A stretch of 17,546 nucleotides of DNA from an uncultured Oscillospiraceae bacterium. Lineage in GTDB: Bacteria; Bacillota; Clostridia; Oscillospirales; Oscillospiraceae. Below, one piece after another: positions 7,613-13,922 of this stretch; position 1 is the stretch's first letter, and each line of letters starts with the position of its first letter. Under the pieces are notes generated by a model. It had not been told where the DNA came from. It did no database searches and saw only the letters and a list, made by a program, of their open reading frames with translations. Where the stretch lies: contig CAJTVM010000056.1 in NCBI GenBank assembly GCA_910579595.1, positions 1 through 17,546 on the forward strand, in the 5' to 3' direction. The translations under genes and the position numbers were made by a program.

Positions 7613-9106
7613 ATGATTCGCGCAACAACCGGCGGTGTGCTGAAAAGCTACCGCAGCAGCCTGATGAATTCCTTCATCAGCATGAATAAATCACGGAACA
7701 CCGTGCTCTCCCAGCGCAATTTCAACTCCTATGCCGAGGATCCCGCCGCCGCCGCCAAGGCGTTCCGGCTGCGCAAGTCCCGCATGACAGTGGACAGCCA
7801 GCACGATATCTGCAACGACACCCTGAGAAAGTACCAGGCCGGTTTCAGCTGCCTGCAGTCCATCGACGAGGTGCTGGACACCAGCGGCGCCATTGACGGT
7901 TCTTTCATGAACACCCTGCACGGCGCCACCCTGAGCTGGCTCAACGATCCTAATGGCGATGCCCGTGAGCAGCTCACCAAAGCCCTGGATCAGATGTCCG
8001 AGTCACTGGTGCAGACCATGAACCAGAAGTACGGCGACGACTTCATCTTCGCCGGGGCGGACGGCCACAACGTGCCCTTCGAGATCAAGGACAACAAGCT
8101 GTACTACCGGGGCGTGCCGGTGGACGCGATGGAGCCGGAGCTGAAGCAGGATAACGGAAATCCCGTTCAAACCGATGATGGCAAAAACTATGTGCTGGAC
8201 AGCGCCAAGACGGTTGACGTGCCGCAATACCAGGATGATCCCGCCAATCCCGGCAATCCGCTCACTGTGACGGCAGACGATGGTACGAAGTACTATGTAA
8301 ACGATGGCGCCACCGCGCCCATTGACACCACCACTTATGACGCCTTAACCGATGAGCAAAAAAAAGAGTACACGATCATCCCCGGCGCCACCCCTCCGAC
8401 AGACAATAAGTACTATAAAACCTCCGAGCTCACCTCCGAGGCCGATCATGAGAAGCTGCTAAACAGCGTGCTGAAGGATGAGAACGGCGATCCCATTACG
8501 GCCACTATCAACGGCAAACAGTGCTATATCTCCGATGCCACCCCCGGCATTATCTCCACGGAGGACTACGAAACCGCCTGCAAGGACGCCGAAAAGCTGA
8601 AGTACCTGGCCAACGAGAAGTACTTCGTGGACATCGGCCTGGGCTTCCAGGAGGATGAGAACGGCAAACTCATTGAGTCCAGCGGCTTCAACGCCGCCCT
8701 CAACGGCATCAACTTCATCGGCTACGGCCTGGATGAGGACGGCGATCCCAAAAACCTCTACTCCCTGGTGCAGAAGATGAAGGAGATCTCCGACAGCGTC
8801 CCCGAGGGGGGAGACTGGAAAGACGTCTATGACGATTTCTACCGCCTGGTGCAAAAGTTTGAAAAGGGTGCCTCCAGCTTCAAAACCGAGTTCACCAACC
8901 TGGCGGCCAGCACCGATAAGCTGGAGATCAACGAAAAACTGCTGTCTGACAACTTCTACAGCCTCCAGGAGCAGTATGCCGAGCTGGAGGACGTGGACAT
9001 GGTGGATGCACTCACCTCATTCCTCTGGGCAGAGTACTCTTACAACGCCGCGCTGAAGGTCGGCAACACGGTCCTGTCCCAGAGCCTGATGGATTATCTT
9101 ACCTAA
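7613..9106 (+). CDS. flgL: Hook-filament junction protein FlgL (HAP3), enlarged
   Basis: FlgL is the second junction protein, placed between FlgK and the flagellin filament and exported with FlgN's help. The N-terminal flagellin-like helices span about residues 1-140. They are followed by the family hallmark NQKYGDDFIFAGADG and the YYRGVPVD strand. The C-terminus ends in a long helix closing SQSLMDYLT, the usual flagellin-family ending. At 497 aa it is about 200 residues longer than typical FlgL. The extra sequence (about residues 180-335) is acidic and Asn/Gly/Tyr-rich and contains three imperfect repeats beginning near residues 188, 222 and 300. ATG at 7613 has AAGGAGG at 7596-7602. It lies 18 nt after flgK and is surely co-transcribed. 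Confidence 0.93.
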   Translation: MIRATTGGVLKSYRSSLMNSFISMNKSRNTVLSQRNFNSYAEDPAAAAKAFRLRKSRMTVDSQHDICNDTLRKYQAGFSCLQSIDEVLDTSGAIDGSFMNTLHGATLSWLNDPNGDAREQLTKALDQMSESLVQTMNQKYGDDFIFAGADGHNVPFEIKDNKLYYRGVPVDAMEPELKQDNGNPVQTDDGKNYVLDSAKTVDVPQYQDDPANPGNPLTVTADDGTKYYVNDGATAPIDTTTYDALTDEQKKEYTIIPGATPPTDNKYYKTSELTSEADHEKLLNSVLKDENGDPITATINGKQCYISDATPGIISTEDYETACKDAEKLKYLANEKYFVDIGLGFQEDENGKLIESSGFNAALNGINFIGYGLDEDGDPKNLYSLVQKMKEISDSVPEGGDWKDVYDDFYRLVQKFEKGASSFKTEFTNLAASTDKLEINEKLLSDNFYSLQEQYAELEDVDMVDALTSFLWAEYSYNAALKVGNTVLSQSLMDYLT

Positions 9107-9159
9107 TCCCTTGCGATTTTCCTGATATATGTTAAGTGAAAGGAGCAGAGAATGAGATC

Positions 9160-9768
9160 ATGTATCCGCTGATTGAAATCAAAACCGTCCCCATTGAGAT
9201 TGAGATGAAAATGTCTCCCGCCAAATTGGAGTACACCCGCGGTACCGCTGATTTGGAGATTTCCCGCGGGGAGGGTGGCCTGAGCATCAAGAGCCGCCCC
9301 ATCAAGCTGAATATCGACACCTTCGAAGCCCGCAACTCCGTGGTGCCCACCGCCATGCGCTCCATGGAGCAGTACGCCCAGAAGGGGCAGCAGGCCTCCT
9401 ACACTGCCACCGCCACTTACGCCCAGCACGGCCAGATGCTGCTGGAGGCCAAAATTGGGCAGGATATGATTACCCAGTTCGCGTCGGAGGCCACCATGAA
9501 GGACTACCATCCCAATTCCGGGATCAAGTTCCTGCCCTCCGTCCCCCCCGAGATCACCTGTGATCCCGGTGAGCTGCAGATCCGCTATGAGATGGATAAG
9601 CTGAACTTTGACTGGCGGGTGAGCCAGCCCGAGTTCGAGTTCACCCCCGGTGACATTGAGCTGTCCGTCACCCAGCAGCCCGATGTGATCATCAAGTATA
9701 TTGGCGGCCCAATCTATGTCCCCCCCTCCTCCGATCCCAACTACGAGTCGGTGGATGTGGAGGCGTAA
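9160..9768 (+). CDS. DUF6470-family protein, YviE-like, flagellar operon
   Basis: This 202-aa protein sits between flgL and fliW, exactly where B. subtilis has yviE, and its pattern fits the DUF6470 family. No biochemical function is established that I know of. Most of the sequence is alternating hydrophobic/polar residues, suggesting amphipathic beta strands: IEIKTVPIEIEMKMSPAKLE near the start and PEFEFTPGDIELSV near the end. A helical, Gln/Ala-rich middle runs about residues 60-110. A Pro-x-strand-Gly-x-strand unit recurs at about residues 20, 130 and 157. There is no signal peptide or membrane segment. ATG at 9160 matches the family N-terminus. AAAGGAG at 9139-9145 is rather far upstream (14 nt), but an in-frame GTG at 9136 has no ribosome-binding site at all. 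Confidence 0.8.
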   Translation: MYPLIEIKTVPIEIEMKMSPAKLEYTRGTADLEISRGEGGLSIKSRPIKLNIDTFEARNSVVPTAMRSMEQYAQKGQQASYTATATYAQHGQMLLEAKIGQDMITQFASEATMKDYHPNSGIKFLPSVPPEITCDPGELQIRYEMDKLNFDWRVSQPEFEFTPGDIELSVTQQPDVIIKYIGGPIYVPPSSDPNYESVDVEA

Positions 9769-9770
9769 GA

Positions 9771-9802
9771 ACGCAACCGTTTTGACAGGAGGCTGTTTGC
9801 GT
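9771..9802 (+). promoter_or_regulatory. fliW leader hairpin with CsrA-site-like GGA loop over the ribosome-binding site
   Basis: ACGCAA at 9771-9776 pairs with TTGCGT at 9797-9802. Inside it, ACAG (9785-9788) pairs with CTGT (9793-9796), stacked directly on the outer stem with an 8-nt bulge on the 5' side. The loop exposes GAGG of the AGGAGG Shine-Dalgarno, and the outer stem covers two bases of the GTG start. Known CsrA targets present a GGA in a loop closed by an ACA/UGU stem, and this sequence can form that shape. CsrA binding here is inference. Confidence 0.5.
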
Positions 9803-10253
9803 GAAGCTCCAAACCAAATATTTCGGCGAGGTTGACTATGTGGAAGCCGATGTGGTCAAGTTCCTCACCGGTCCCTTTGGCTTTGAGGAGGAACGGGAGT
9901 TCCTGATCCTCCCTTTTGAGGGGAGCACGGGCACCCTGTTGTGCATCCAAAGCATTCAAACCCCTGCTCTGGCCTTTGTGGCCATGGATCCCTTTTCCCT
10001 GCTGTCCGATTATAATCCCGTCCTCCAGCCTGGTGAGCTGAAGGAGCTGGGGGTAGGGGATAGTCAGGAACTGGGCTTTTACGTGCTGTGCGTGGTGAAA
10101 AAGCCCGTGTCCGACAGCACAGTAAACCTGAAGTGCCCGGTGGCCATCAATCCCGCCACGCGGGTGGCCCGACAGGTCATTTTGGAGGCAGACGCCTATG
10201 AAATGCGCCATCCTCTTGACCAGTTCGGCCTGAAGGAGGGCACACCATGTTGA
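9801..10253 (+). CDS. fliW: Flagellar assembly factor FliW
   Basis: FliW is a small cytoplasmic protein that binds both flagellin and CsrA. When flagellin is secreted, freed FliW sequesters CsrA and relieves its repression of flagellin translation. The 150-aa protein has the family's length and motifs: a beta-rich N-terminus with VVKFLTGPFGFEEEREFLIL (the FxxGlxGFe pattern), then TPALAFVAMDPF, and the later LKCPVAINPATRVARQVIL strand-turn motif. It starts at GTG 9801 with AGGAGG at 9787-9792 and an 8-nt spacer. It overlaps csrA by 7 nt, implying coupled translation of the two partners. The start region can be hidden in a hairpin (see the leader entry). Confidence 0.95.
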   Translation: MKLQTKYFGEVDYVEADVVKFLTGPFGFEEEREFLILPFEGSTGTLLCIQSIQTPALAFVAMDPFSLLSDYNPVLQPGELKELGVGDSQELGFYVLCVVKKPVSDSTVNLKCPVAINPATRVARQVILEADAYEMRHPLDQFGLKEGTPC

Positions 10254-10549
10254 TCCTGCAACGCAAAGCCGGCGAATCCCTGGTCATCGGGGATGATATT
10301 ACCATCCGGGTGGTTTCGGTGGACGGCACACGGGTGCGGCTGGCCATTGCCGCGCCGGAAGACGTGTCCATCCTGCGCAGCGAGCTGATCACAGCCACCG
10401 CCGCCAACCGGGATTCCGCCATGGAGGAGTCCGCCCCCGCGGAACTCTTGGATTTGCTGGGCGGCGTGCTGGACCATAAACGGGAGGGGGGCCCGGGCGC
10501 CCTTCCTGAGATCGATCCTCCGGAAGCCCCGGAGGGAAAGGAGGACTGA
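10247..10549 (+). CDS. csrA: Translational regulator CsrA with C-terminal extension
   Basis: CsrA is a dimeric RNA-binding protein that recognises GGA motifs in mRNA leaders and, in Bacillus, represses flagellin (hag) translation. Residues 1-50 match the family closely: MLILQRKAGESLVIGDDITI, then VRLAIAAPEDVSILRSE, with the RNA-contacting R44 retained. The usual protein is 61-75 aa. This one has 100 aa, the extra 40 or so residues being acidic, Pro/Gly-rich and probably disordered after a short helix (AELLDLLGGVLDH). ATG at 10247 overlaps the fliW end and has GAAGGAGG about 8 nt upstream. The reading frame of the extension is continuous with strong coding character, so it is not obviously a read-through artefact. 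Confidence 0.95.
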   Translation: MLILQRKAGESLVIGDDITIRVVSVDGTRVRLAIAAPEDVSILRSELITATAANRDSAMEESAPAELLDLLGGVLDHKREGGPGALPEIDPPEAPEGKED

Positions 10550-10552
10550 CCT

Positions 10553-10735
10553 ATGATGGAATCTATTGCCAGCATGGCGATGGGTATGAGTGCGGCGTCT
10601 TTTGCCACCAACTATTCCATGGCCGTCACCAAGAAAATGATGGACAGCCAGGAATTGGCCGGTCAGGAGCTTATGAAGATGTTAGAAGCCGTCCCTGCCC
10701 CCGCCAAAGGCCAGTACATCGACGTCTACGCGTAA
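10553..10735 (+). CDS. Small putative motility protein, YjfB family
   Basis: A 60-aa protein matching the YjfB putative-motility family by pattern. The N-terminus is Met/Ala/Ser-rich (SIASMAMGMSAASFATNYSM), followed by a helix with VTKKMMDSQE and a second helix ending QELMKMLEAV, then a short tail closing in YIDVYA. Related proteins are usually 55-65 aa and encoded near flagellar genes; their role is not established. The ATG at 10553 (a second follows at 10556) has a perfect AAAGGAGG at 10537-10544, 8 nt upstream. It is the last gene before the operon terminator, in the position occupied by hag in B. subtilis. A GGA-bearing hairpin precedes its ribosome-binding site. Confidence 0.82.
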   Translation: MMESIASMAMGMSAASFATNYSMAVTKKMMDSQELAGQELMKMLEAVPAPAKGQYIDVYA

Positions 10736-10743
10736 GCGGCGAG

Positions 10744-10774
10744 AAAAGCCGGTCCCGAAGGACCGGCTTTTTTT
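10744..10774 (+). terminator. Intrinsic terminator of the flgM-yjfB operon
   Basis: A 9-bp G+C-rich stem (10747-10755 with 10760-10768) with a CGAA tetraloop is flanked by A residues on the left and seven T residues on the right (10768-10774). It is a strong factor-independent terminator 9 nt after the last stop codon. Confidence 0.95.
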
Positions 10775-10809
10775 GCTGCCATGGGGCGGCGGGAATCCCC
10801 AGCCCCCTA

Positions 10810-10838
10810 TTGAATTTCAGGGCCGCACATCATATAAT
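10810..10838 (+). promoter_or_regulatory. Sigma-A promoter of the formate/nitrite channel gene
   Basis: TTGAAT (10810-10815) and TATAAT (10833-10838) are separated by exactly 17 bp. The predicted transcript starts near 10845, giving a 5' leader of about 45 nt. The channel gene is therefore a separate transcription unit from the flagellar operon. Confidence 0.82.
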
Positions 10839-10888
10839 TGACCTATGGCCGGGACATCCGGACAAACGATTGACGGACGGTGAATCTT

Positions 10889-11710
10889 ATGAATCTTTTT
10901 ACCCCTAAAGAATGCGCGGCCAACTATGGGCTGGCGGGCGCCGCCAAGGCCCGGATGCCACTGGGCAAAATGCTCCTGCTGGCGGTGCTGGCTGGGTTCT
11001 TTATCGCCATGGGCGGGGCGGTCACCAACACCGCCGCCCACTCCATTGATAACGTGGGCACAGCCCGGATTGTGTGCGGGCTGCTGTTCCCCTTCGGGCT
11101 GGCCATGGTAGTGCTCACCGGGGCGGAGCTGTTTACCGGCAACACCCTAATCACCATCTCCGTGCTGGACGGCCAGATATCCGCGGCGGGAATGCTCCGC
11201 AACTGGGTGGTGGTCTACTTAGGCAACGCCGTGGGGGCCATGCTGGCGGCGGCGGGCTGCGCCTTTGGCGGGCAGTTCAACTACTCCGGGGGCCAGCTGG
11301 CGGTGTTCACCATGAAGCTGGCGGCGGGAAAATGCGCCCTGCCGGTGGGCAGCGCCGTCATCCTGGGCATTTTCTGCAACATATTGGTGACGGCGGGGGT
11401 GCTGCTGTCCCTGTCCGCCAAGGATCTGACGGGCCGGGTGGTGGGCGCGTACCTGCCGGTGGCGTTTTTTGTAATCTGCGGCTTTGAACACTGCATCGCC
11501 AACCTGTACTATATCCCGGCGGGATTGTTTGCCAAGGCAGTCCCTGCCTATGCGGCCCTGGCCAGCCAGTCCGGCGCGGACATCGAAGCCCTGACCTGGG
11601 GGAATTTCCTCCTGCGGAATCTGCTCCCGGTGACGGCGGGGAACATCCTTGGCGGCGCTGGCATGGGCGCTTTGTACTGGTACTGCCACGGCCGCGGCGA
11701 AAAGAGATGA
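10889..11710 (+). CDS. Formate/nitrite transporter (FNT) family channel
   Basis: A 273-aa integral membrane protein of the FocA/NirC/HSC family, pentameric channels for small monovalent anions such as formate, nitrite or hydrosulfide. Six hydrophobic segments are visible. The family motifs GAELFTGN (after the second membrane segment) and GFEHCIANLYYIPAG are present. H201 in FEHCIAN corresponds to the central pore histidine of FocA. The substrate cannot be assigned from the sequence; there is no pfl, nitrite reductase or sulfite reductase gene nearby. ATG at 10889 is preferred to GTG at 10880 because GGACGGTGA sits just before it as a weak ribosome-binding site. The gene has its own promoter and converges on a TetR-family regulator gene only 10 bp away. 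Confidence 0.9.
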   Translation: MNLFTPKECAANYGLAGAAKARMPLGKMLLLAVLAGFFIAMGGAVTNTAAHSIDNVGTARIVCGLLFPFGLAMVVLTGAELFTGNTLITISVLDGQISAAGMLRNWVVVYLGNAVGAMLAAAGCAFGGQFNYSGGQLAVFTMKLAAGKCALPVGSAVILGIFCNILVTAGVLLSLSAKDLTGRVVGAYLPVAFFVICGFEHCIANLYYIPAGLFAKAVPAYAALASQSGADIEALTWGNFLLRNLLPVTAGNILGGAGMGALYWYCHGRGEKR

Positions 11711-11720
11711 CCGTCTCCGC

Positions 11721-12263
11721 TCAGCGGCCAAGCTGCTCCATCCACCCCTTTTGCATGGCGCATACCCGGCGGAAATAGCCGGTGATATCGTGCTTCATGC
11801 CGCTGTTGAGCCAGTCAATCACCGCGCCGAAGCACTCGCACTTGTGGAAGCGGATCAGGACGTTTAAATCCTCCTCCGCCAGGGACTTCCCGGCAAATTC
11901 CGCCCTCAGATAGGTGTCCACAATATACCGGCAGGCCTCCATCAGGTGCCGCTCAAACACGTCCCGGCTCAGGGAGTTGTAGATGTGGTAGACGGCCTGC
12001 TTGTTTTCCATCACCAGCTCCACCACCGTCTCAAAGCACTCCTCCACGGAGCTGATGGTGGGATGGTTCTTAATCAAGGCCAATACCTGCTCGTCCACGA
12101 TTTCCTCCACCAGGGCGGGCAGATCCTCAAAATGATAGTAGAAGGAGTTGCGGTTGATGCCGCATTCCTCCACGATGTCTTTCACGGTAATCTGATTCAA
12201 GGGCCGCTGATTGAGCAGCTTGAGGAATGTCTCCTTAATCGCCCTCCTGGTAAAGTTCGCCAT
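11721..12263 (-). CDS. TetR/AcrR-family transcriptional regulator
   Basis: A 180-aa one-component repressor-type regulator. The N-terminal helix-turn-helix spans about residues 5-50 and shows the family pattern LNQITVKDIVEECGINRNSFYYHFED. The C-terminal ligand domain is divergent and contains several Cys and His residues (FHKCECFGAV), with no assignable ligand. The ATG at 12263 is preceded on its strand by GGGAGG about 8 nt upstream. It lies 28 nt after the rpoN stop on the same strand, so it is probably transcribed with rpoN. It converges with the FNT channel gene with a 10-bp gap and no obvious terminator, so antisense overlap of the two 3' ends is likely. Its targets are unknown. Confidence 0.88.
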   Translation of the reverse strand: MANFTRRAIKETFLKLLNQRPLNQITVKDIVEECGINRNSFYYHFEDLPALVEEIVDEQVLALIKNHPTISSVEECFETVVELVMENKQAVYHIYNSLSRDVFERHLMEACRYIVDTYLRAEFAGKSLAEEDLNVLIRFHKCECFGAVIDWLNSGMKHDITGYFRRVCAMQKGWMEQLGR

Positions 12264-12291
12264 GGCCGCGCCTCCCGCATATGTTCTGCCT

Positions 12292-13638
12292 TTATCCTCG
12301 GTTTTTCCGTCCCGATGCCCCCGGTATGTTCAGCTCATCCCGGTATTTGGCCACGGTGCGCCGGGAGATGGGGCACCCCTCCGCCGCCAGCGCTTCGCAC
12401 AGCTTCTGGTCGGACAGGGGATGGGCCTTATTCTCCCCGTCAATGAGCCGCCGCAGAGCCGCCTTGGCCGCCGCGCCGCCTATGTCTCCCCCCGCGCCGC
12501 CCCGGGAAAAGAACCAGCCCAGAGGGTACACCCCCCGCTGGCATTGCAGGTATTTTTCCCGCACCGCACGGCTGACCGTGGACTCGTGAATGCCCAGCGC
12601 ATCCGCCACGTCCGCCATCCGCAGGGGCCGCAGAGCCTGCTCCCCAGCGCGGAAGAACCCCTCCTGCCAGTCCAGGATAGCCTGGGCGCAGCGCAGCAGG
12701 GTGTCCCGCCGCTGGGTGATGGCCCCCAGCACGTCCTGGGCGGCCTGTACCTTTTTGCGCAGATAGTCCTTCACCTCGGGCTGGTCGGAGTTGGCCAGCA
12801 GCTCCTTGTAATAGCTGTTGATCTGAAACGCGGGGCGCTCTTGGCTTCGGATACGGGCCACAAAATGGCCGTCCCGCTCCTCCACAAAGATGTCGGGATA
12901 GAGGTAGGCGGTTTGCCCTGGCTGCTCGAACACCGCGCCGGGCCGGGGATCCAGCTCCCGGATGGCCTTCTGCGCCGCCAGCACTTCGTCCAGGCTGACG
13001 CCCAGCTTATCCGCGATGCAGCGGCAGCGGCACCGGGCCAGCGCCTCCAGATGATCCCGGACAATGGCCAGCGCGGGGCCGTCCACCCCCGCCCGCTCCA
13101 GCTGAAGGGCCAGACACTGGGACAGGCTGCTCGCCCCAACCCCGGCGGGCTCCAGGGTGCGCAGCACCGACAGGCCCTGCTCCAGCAGGGGCAGGGGGAT
13201 ACCGCTGTTTTCCGCCAGCTCGTCCAGAGGGGTGCGCAGGTAGCCATCCCAGTCCAGACAGGAGGATAAAAACCGCACCGTCCGGGCGGTGTCCCCGTCC
13301 AGCCGCAAGCGATCCAACTGCCGGGCGATGAACTTGGGGAGGGTTTCCTCCAGCCCGCCGCCGGTGCCGATCCGGGCAATGGGATCATCCTCGTAATCCC
13401 ACAGCCCCTGGTAATAGCGGTTCTGCCGGTCACTGTCCGCCAGCCACCGCAGGTGCTGGAACCGCGCGTCCTCCCGGTCCGGCTCCGCCGGGGGAATGTC
13501 ATCAAGCTCCACCACCGGATTCTCCTGGGAAAGCTCCTGCAAATAGTTCCGCAGCTCCAGCGCACTCATCTGAAGCACCTCCAGCCGCTGAATCTGCCGC
13601 TGGTCCATCTGCTGGGTCTGCCTTTGTATCAGCTCCAA
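12292..13638 (-). CDS. rpoN: RNA polymerase sigma-54 factor RpoN
   Basis: RpoN directs RNA polymerase to -24/-12 promoters and needs an AAA+ activator; none is encoded in this window. I start the gene at TTG 13638 (448 aa). AAGGGAG lies 10 nt upstream, and the resulting N-terminus (MELIQRQTQQM, then IQRLEVLQMSALELRNYL) is the canonical Gln/Leu-rich region I. The frame stays open upstream to an ATG at 13887, but that stretch lacks family character and contains the promoter. Further landmarks are ENPVVEL, the core-binding RPAFQINSYYKELL segment, the helix-turn-helix VADALGIHESTVSRAV (about 343-359) and the RpoN box SRRTVAKYR (about 425-433). All regions are present and the length is normal. Confidence 0.95.
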   Translation of the reverse strand: MELIQRQTQQMDQRQIQRLEVLQMSALELRNYLQELSQENPVVELDDIPPAEPDREDARFQHLRWLADSDRQNRYYQGLWDYEDDPIARIGTGGGLEETLPKFIARQLDRLRLDGDTARTVRFLSSCLDWDGYLRTPLDELAENSGIPLPLLEQGLSVLRTLEPAGVGASSLSQCLALQLERAGVDGPALAIVRDHLEALARCRCRCIADKLGVSLDEVLAAQKAIRELDPRPGAVFEQPGQTAYLYPDIFVEERDGHFVARIRSQERPAFQINSYYKELLANSDQPEVKDYLRKKVQAAQDVLGAITQRRDTLLRCAQAILDWQEGFFRAGEQALRPLRMADVADALGIHESTVSRAVREKYLQCQRGVYPLGWFFSRGGAGGDIGGAAAKAALRRLIDGENKAHPLSDQKLCEALAAEGCPISRRTVAKYRDELNIPGASGRKNRG

Positions 13639-13702
13639 GGCGCAGCGCTCCCTTCTCTCTTTGAATACCGCTTGCCGTTTCAAATGGCCTCGCCTTGCGG
13701 TT

Positions 13703-13732
13703 ATTATAGCACAGCGCCCCATCCCTTTACAA
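13703..13732 (-). promoter_or_regulatory. Sigma-A promoter of rpoN
   Basis: Read on the minus strand, TTGTAA (13732-13727) and TATAAT (13708-13703) are 18 bp apart. The expected start of transcription, near 13697, leaves a leader of about 60 nt before the TTG start at 13638. This supports the short rpoN start over the longer upstream frame. Confidence 0.72.
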
Positions 13733-13764
13733 GAGCAAGCCCTGCCTCGCCCAGCACCAGGGGT

Positions 13765-13785
13765 TTGGGGGCCTTTGGCCCCCAA
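13765..13785. repeat. Perfect 9-bp GC-rich palindrome with 3-nt loop
   Basis: TTGGGGGCC (13765-13773) and GGCCCCCAA (13777-13785) flank TTT. Neither strand has a T run after the stem, so it is not a normal intrinsic terminator. It lies between the divergent rpoN and HD-gene promoters, right at the change from GC-rich to AT-rich DNA. It may be an insertion scar or a remnant of an older terminator. Confidence 0.5.
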
Positions 13786-13848
13786 CAAGCTGCGCCGGGT
13801 ATATACCAGTGTATTGCTGCCACTACTATCAGTACCTACATACGAGAG

Positions 13849-13877
13849 TTGAAAGTCGCATGCGGTGGTGGTATACT
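13849..13877 (+). promoter_or_regulatory. Sigma-A promoter of the HD-domain gene
   Basis: TTGAAA (13849-13854) and TATACT (13872-13877) are spaced by exactly 17 bp. The predicted leader is about 40 nt, ending in TAGGAG (13909-13914) before the ATG at 13923. Confidence 0.8.
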
Positions 13878-13922
13878 TGACTCGCATTTATTCGGCAAAC
13901 TGATATATATAGGAGTGTCTCT

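Noticed and set aside
12211..13269. A 352-codon plus-strand open frame opposite rpoN
   Set aside because: rpoN on the other strand has region I, the helix-turn-helix and the RpoN box; the opposite frame shows no family pattern.
13639..13887. N-terminal extension of rpoN to the ATG at 13887
   Set aside because: The extension contains the rpoN promoter and part of the AT-rich island, and the canonical RpoN start is reached from TTG 13638 with a good Shine-Dalgarno.
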